From Iningainema tapete BLCC-T55 (GTDB lineage: Bacteria > Cyanobacteriota > Cyanobacteriia > Cyanobacteriales > Nostocaceae), in the NCBI RefSeq assembly GCF_014698965.1, contig NZ_JACXAE010000099.1, positions 1-64,000 of the forward strand: a DNA stretch of 64,000 bases, in the 5' to 3' direction. Position 1 is the first letter of the stretch, and each line of letters opens with the position of its first letter. The position numbers and the translations under genes were made by a program. The notes beneath the pieces were generated by a model. It saw only the letters and a list, made by a program, of their open reading frames with translations, made no database searches and was not told where the DNA came from. Shown here piece after piece: positions 60,779-64,000 of the stretch.

Positions 60779-63700
60779 ATGTATTGGGTGCATCAGATGA
60801 CACAAAGAAAGTGGTTCGGTTTGTGTTGGCAGTATACATGGGTAGGTGTGATCGCCACTGTCGTGTCACAGACATTCGCCTACGTTAGCCCCGCTCTTGC
60901 CCAAAGTAACATTGTGCCAGATAACACACTCGGTGCAGAGTCTTCTGTTGTCATACCCAACGCTTTTGGATTGCCACTAGAAGTAATTACAGGTGGGGCG
61001 GTACGTGGGGCAAACTTGTTCCACAGTTTTCAGGAATTTAATGTCGATGCAGGAAGATCAGTCTATTTCAATGCAGATACTGGTATCCAAAATATTCTGG
61101 CACGGGTAACAGGTACTAACCGCTCAGAAATTTTCGGAACTCTGGGTACTATTGGTAATGCTGCCAACTTGTTTTTGATTAACCCCAACGGGATTATTTT
61201 TGGACCAAATGCTAGTTTGGATGTGAGGGGTTCGTTTGTTGCATCCACTGCCAATGCGATTAAATTTGGGGAGCAAGAATTTTTCAGCGCTACTAATCCA
61301 ACAAGCAATGCACCCTTATTAACAGTTAATCCATCAGCATTGTTCTTTAACCAAATAGCTGCACCAATCCAAAATAACTCACTAGCCCCAGCAGGAATAG
61401 ATCCAGCAGGATTTCAAGCAGTTGGTTTACGTGTACCGGATGGTAAGAGTTTACTGCTGATGGGTGGTAATATCAACATGGATAGAGGTCAACTCAATGC
61501 TTATGGTGGTCGAGTTGAATTAGGAGGATTGGCTGATTCTGGGACAGTAGCGCTCAATGTGGATGGTAATAACTTAAGCGCTAGTTTTCCAACGGAAAGT
61601 ACCTTCGCTAATGTATCACTGACTAATGGTGCTGGTGTGTATGTAGAAGCATCGGGAGGCGGTAGCATTATGGTCAACGCTGGGAATTTAGACATTAGGA
61701 ACAGAAGTTTTCTCAGCGCTGGTATTGGACAAGGTTTAGGAACAGTTGGCACAGTGGCGGGCGATATTGTGCTGAATGCAAAAGGGGAAATCAGAGTTGT
61801 TGATCCCGGGAGCATAGTTAACAACAGTGTGGGTTTGGGGTCAAAAGGTAATGGGGGTAACATTACGATTAATTCTGGTTCATTTTCGTTACAAAATGGC
61901 GCTCTACTTCAAGCCATAACTTCAGGACAAGGGAATGCAGGGAATGTGACAGTGCGTGCAACAGATGCAGTGTCCCTGGCAGATGGTCGTATCTTCAGTA
62001 CGGTGTTAGCAGGTGGTGTCGGTAAAGGAGGTGATATCAACATCAATGCGGCAACCCTATCACTCATTGATGGCGCTACACTGATAACTGCTATTCGTAG
62101 GGCATCTGCTTTCGGTCCTGCCGGACGAGGGGATGCGGGGAATGTGAATGTGAATGTGAGTGGCGCTGTGAATATTGCTGGGGTGAAAAATGGTTTTAGT
62201 GGGATTTCCAGCTCCGTGGAAAGGGGGACAGTTGGTAATGCGGGTAACATTACGATCAATTCTGGTTCCTTTTCGTTACGCGATGGCGCTGAACTTCAAA
62301 CCTCAACAGAGGGACAAGGGAATGCAGGGAATATCAAAGTGCGTGCAACAGATTCTGTTTCCCTGGCAAATAATGCTCTTATTCTCAGCACGGTGGAAGC
62401 AGGTGGTGTCGGTAAAGGAGGTGATATCGATATCAATGCGGCAACCCTATCACTCACTGATAGCGCTGTGCTAACCCTTACTCGTAGGGCATCTGCTCTC
62501 GGTTCTGCCGGACGGGGGGATGCGGGGAATGTGAATGTGAATGTGAGTGGCGCTGTGAATATTGCTGAGAGGAAAAATGGTCCCAAAAAAGGGATTGGCA
62601 GCTCCGTAGAAACGGGGACAGTTGGTAATGCGGGTAACATTACGATCAATTCTGGTTCCTTCAAGTTACTCAATGGCGCTCGACTGGAAGCCTCAACTTC
62701 AGGACAAGGGAATGCAGGGAATGTAACAATACGTGCAACAGATGCTGTGTCTGTTGCAGATGCTGCTATCTTCAGCACGGTGGAAGCAGGAGGTGTTGGC
62801 AAAGGAGGTGATATCGATATCAGTGGGGCAACCTTATCACTCATTGATGGCGCTCAACTGCAAACTGCTACTCTTAGTGCATTTGCACTCGGTCCTGCCG
62901 GAAGGGGGAATGCGGGGAATGTGAATGTGAATGTGAGTGGCGCTGTGAATATTGCTGGAGAGAAAAATGGTATAAGCAGTGAGATTCTCAGCTCCGTAGA
63001 AACGGGAACAGTTGGTAATGGGGGTAACATTACCATCAATTCTGGTTCCTTCAAGTTACTCGATGGCGCTCGATTGGAAGCCTCAACCCAAGGACAAGGG
63101 AATGCAGGGAATATCAAAGTGCGTGCAACAGATGCTGTGTCTGTTGCAGATGCTCGCATCTCCAGCACGGTGTTAGCAGGTGGTGTCGGTAAAGGAGGTG
63201 ATATCGATATCAGTGGGGCAACCCTATCACTCATTGATGGCGCTCAACTGCTAACCCTTACTAATAGTGCATCTGCAATCAGTCCTGCCGGAAGGGGGGA
63301 TGCGGGGAATGTGAATGTGAATGTGAGTGGCGCTGTGAATATTGCTGGGGGGAAAAATGGTTTTAGTGTGATTTCCAGCTCCGTGGAGCCGGGAACATTT
63401 GGTAATGGGGGTAACATTACGATCAATTCTAGTTCTTTCTCATTAAGCGATGGTGTTCGACTTCAAACCTCAACAATTGGACAAGGGAATGCAGGGAATG
63501 TGACAGTGCGAGCAAAAGATTCTGTTTTCCTGGCAAATGATGCTGTTATTCTCAGCACGGTGGAAGCAGGAGGTGTTGGTAAAGGAGGTGATATCAATAT
63601 CAATGCGGCAACCCTATCACTCACTGATAGCGCTGTGCTAACCCTTACTCGCAGGGCATCTGCTCTCGGTTCTGCCGGAAGGGGGGATGCGGGGAATGTG

Positions 63701-64000
63701 AATGTGAATGTGAGTGGCGCTGTGAATATTGCTGAGGGGAAAAATGATTTCAAAAAAGGGATTGCCAGCTCCGTAGAAACGGGAACAGTTGGTAATGGGG
63801 GTAACATTACCATCAATTCTGGTTCCTTCAAGTTACTCGATGGCGCTCGACTGGAAGCCTCAACATTTGGACAAGGGAAAGCAGGGAATGTAACAATACG
63901 TGCAACAGATGCTGTGTCTGTCGCAGATGCTCGCATCTTCAGCACGGTGGAAGCAGGAGGTGTTGGTAAAGGAGGTGATATCGATATCAGTGGGGCAACC
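60779..64000 (+). CDS. Filamentous-haemagglutinin-type adhesin (TpsA-like), 3' part beyond the window
   Basis: 1,074 codons are open to the right edge. It starts at the ATG at 60779 or at 60797 (MTQRKWFGLCWQYTW). The signal peptide ends SPALAQ. The haemagglutination-activity/TPS domain follows (about 45-210) with GGAVRGANLFHSFQEFNV, NPNGIIFGPNASLDVRGSFV and AST. Thereafter the protein is a beta-helix of repeats. From residue ~450 a 129/130-residue unit (387 or 390 bases) recurs five times, marked by GNVNVNVSGAVNIA. Secreted by a TpsB-type partner in two-partner secretion; the partner is not in the window. An adhesion role is inferred from the family. Confidence 0.9.
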   Translation, partial: MYWVHQMTQRKWFGLCWQYTWVGVIATVVSQTFAYVSPALAQSNIVPDNTLGAESSVVIPNAFGLPLEVITGGAVRGANLFHSFQEFNVDAGRSVYFNADTGIQNILARVTGTNRSEIFGTLGTIGNAANLFLINPNGIIFGPNASLDVRGSFVASTANAIKFGEQEFFSATNPTSNAPLLTVNPSALFFNQIAAPIQNNSLAPAGIDPAGFQAVGLRVPDGKSLLLMGGNINMDRGQLNAYGGRVELGGLADSGTVALNVDGNNLSASFPTESTFANVSLTNGAGVYVEASGGGSIMVNAGNLDIRNRSFLSAGIGQGLGTVGTVAGDIVLNAKGEIRVVDPGSIVNNSVGLGSKGNGGNITINSGSFSLQNGALLQAITSGQGNAGNVTVRATDAVSLADGRIFSTVLAGGVGKGGDININAATLSLIDGATLITAIRRASAFGPAGRGDAGNVNVNVSGAVNIAGVKNGFSGISSSVERGTVGNAGNITINSGSFSLRDGAELQTSTEGQGNAGNIKVRATDSVSLANNALILSTVEAGGVGKGGDIDINAATLSLTDSAVLTLTRRASALGSAGRGDAGNVNVNVSGAVNIAERKNGPKKGIGSSVETGTVGNAGNITINSGSFKLLNGARLEASTSGQGNAGNVTIRATDAVSVADAAIFSTVEAGGVGKGGDIDISGATLSLIDGAQLQTATLSAFALGPAGRGNAGNVNVNVSGAVNIAGEKNGISSEILSSVETGTVGNGGNITINSGSFKLLDGARLEASTQGQGNAGNIKVRATDAVSVADARISSTVLAGGVGKGGDIDISGATLSLIDGAQLLTLTNSASAISPAGRGDAGNVNVNVSGAVNIAGGKNGFSVISSSVEPGTFGNGGNITINSSSFSLSDGVRLQTSTIGQGNAGNVTVRAKDSVFLANDAVILSTVEAGGVGKGGDININAATLSLTDSAVLTLTRRASALGSAGRGDAGNVNVNVSGAVNIAEGKNDFKKGIASSVETGTVGNGGNITINSGSFKLLDGARLEASTFGQGKAGNVTIRATDAVSVADARIFSTVEAGGVGKGGDIDISGAT

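Noticed and set aside
61501-63945. Minus-strand proline-rich frames opposite the adhesin
   Set aside because: They repeat with the same 387/390-base period as the adhesin and have the composition expected from reading a beta-helix gene backwards.

Overview
The window is chromosome from a filamentous, probably heterocyst-forming (Nostocales-type) cyanobacterium. Supporting signs are the many GCGATCGC (HIP1-type) octamers, a fused PanC-Cmk gene, a plant-type [2Fe-2S] ferredoxin, a three-S1-motif ribosomal protein S1, a single-RRM glycine-tailed RNA-binding protein, a DUF5895-like protein, and dense short palindromic repeats. The species cannot be fixed from sequence alone.

Layout. (1) 1-17720: a minus-strand array of related exported repeat proteins: eight open copies (the first cut by the window edge), one frameshifted copy and two smaller remnants. 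Most carry a signal peptide and an N-terminal domain with seven repeats of the form hNNxGxhxF, which I read as a possible seven-bladed beta-propeller. They then continue in one of three ways: a second repeat domain with 7-9 units of about 51 residues, a PEP-CTERM-like tail, or premature truncation. The array looks shaped by repeated recombination. (2) 17926-23460: housekeeping genes: glutaminase, RlpA-like cell-wall protein, PanC-Cmk and a DUF5895-like protein. (3) 23500-30955: an accessory, decaying stretch: a MarR/SDR deletion junction, a divergent pair of unrecognised helical proteins (338 and 420 aa), an Rpn-type remnant, a sugar transferase, an ABC sugar permease, a FabH-like fragment, an orphan XRE regulator, a vapB-type antitoxin with a truncated PIN toxin, and an M48 paralogue that has lost zinc ligands. 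(4) 31378-44792: mostly conserved genes: RRM protein, adenylate cyclase, MoeB-rhodanese plus a JAMM peptidase, two Tat-exported beta-carbonic anhydrases, a LivF-type ATPase, ferredoxins, HisZ, a J-domain/TPR protein, an inositol-monophosphatase-family enzyme and a nuclease lipoprotein. (5) 44867-47082: tRNA-Ser(GGA) with a 2.1-kb integrated element: a tyrosine recombinase, gene remnants, and a 43-bp copy of the tRNA 3' end as the far attachment site. (6) 47492-55695: ribosomal protein S1 with a repetitive acidic tail, a phosphodiesterase, small conserved proteins, a pentapeptide-repeat membrane protein, a phosphodiester-glycosidase-family protein and an exported TPR-CHAT protein. (7) 56114-64000: a cell-surface/secretion cluster: two RTX-type calcium-binding proteins, the flank-only ghost of another, a subtilase, and the start of a large filamentous-haemagglutinin-type adhesin that runs off the right edge.

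The strongest candidates for something undescribed are the recombining propeller-protein array, the divergent helical gene pair at 24457-26822, the tRNA-Ser element and a possible structured RNA at 50732-50805. Several genes also carry copies of a 30-bp palindrome inside or at the edge of their coding sequence.
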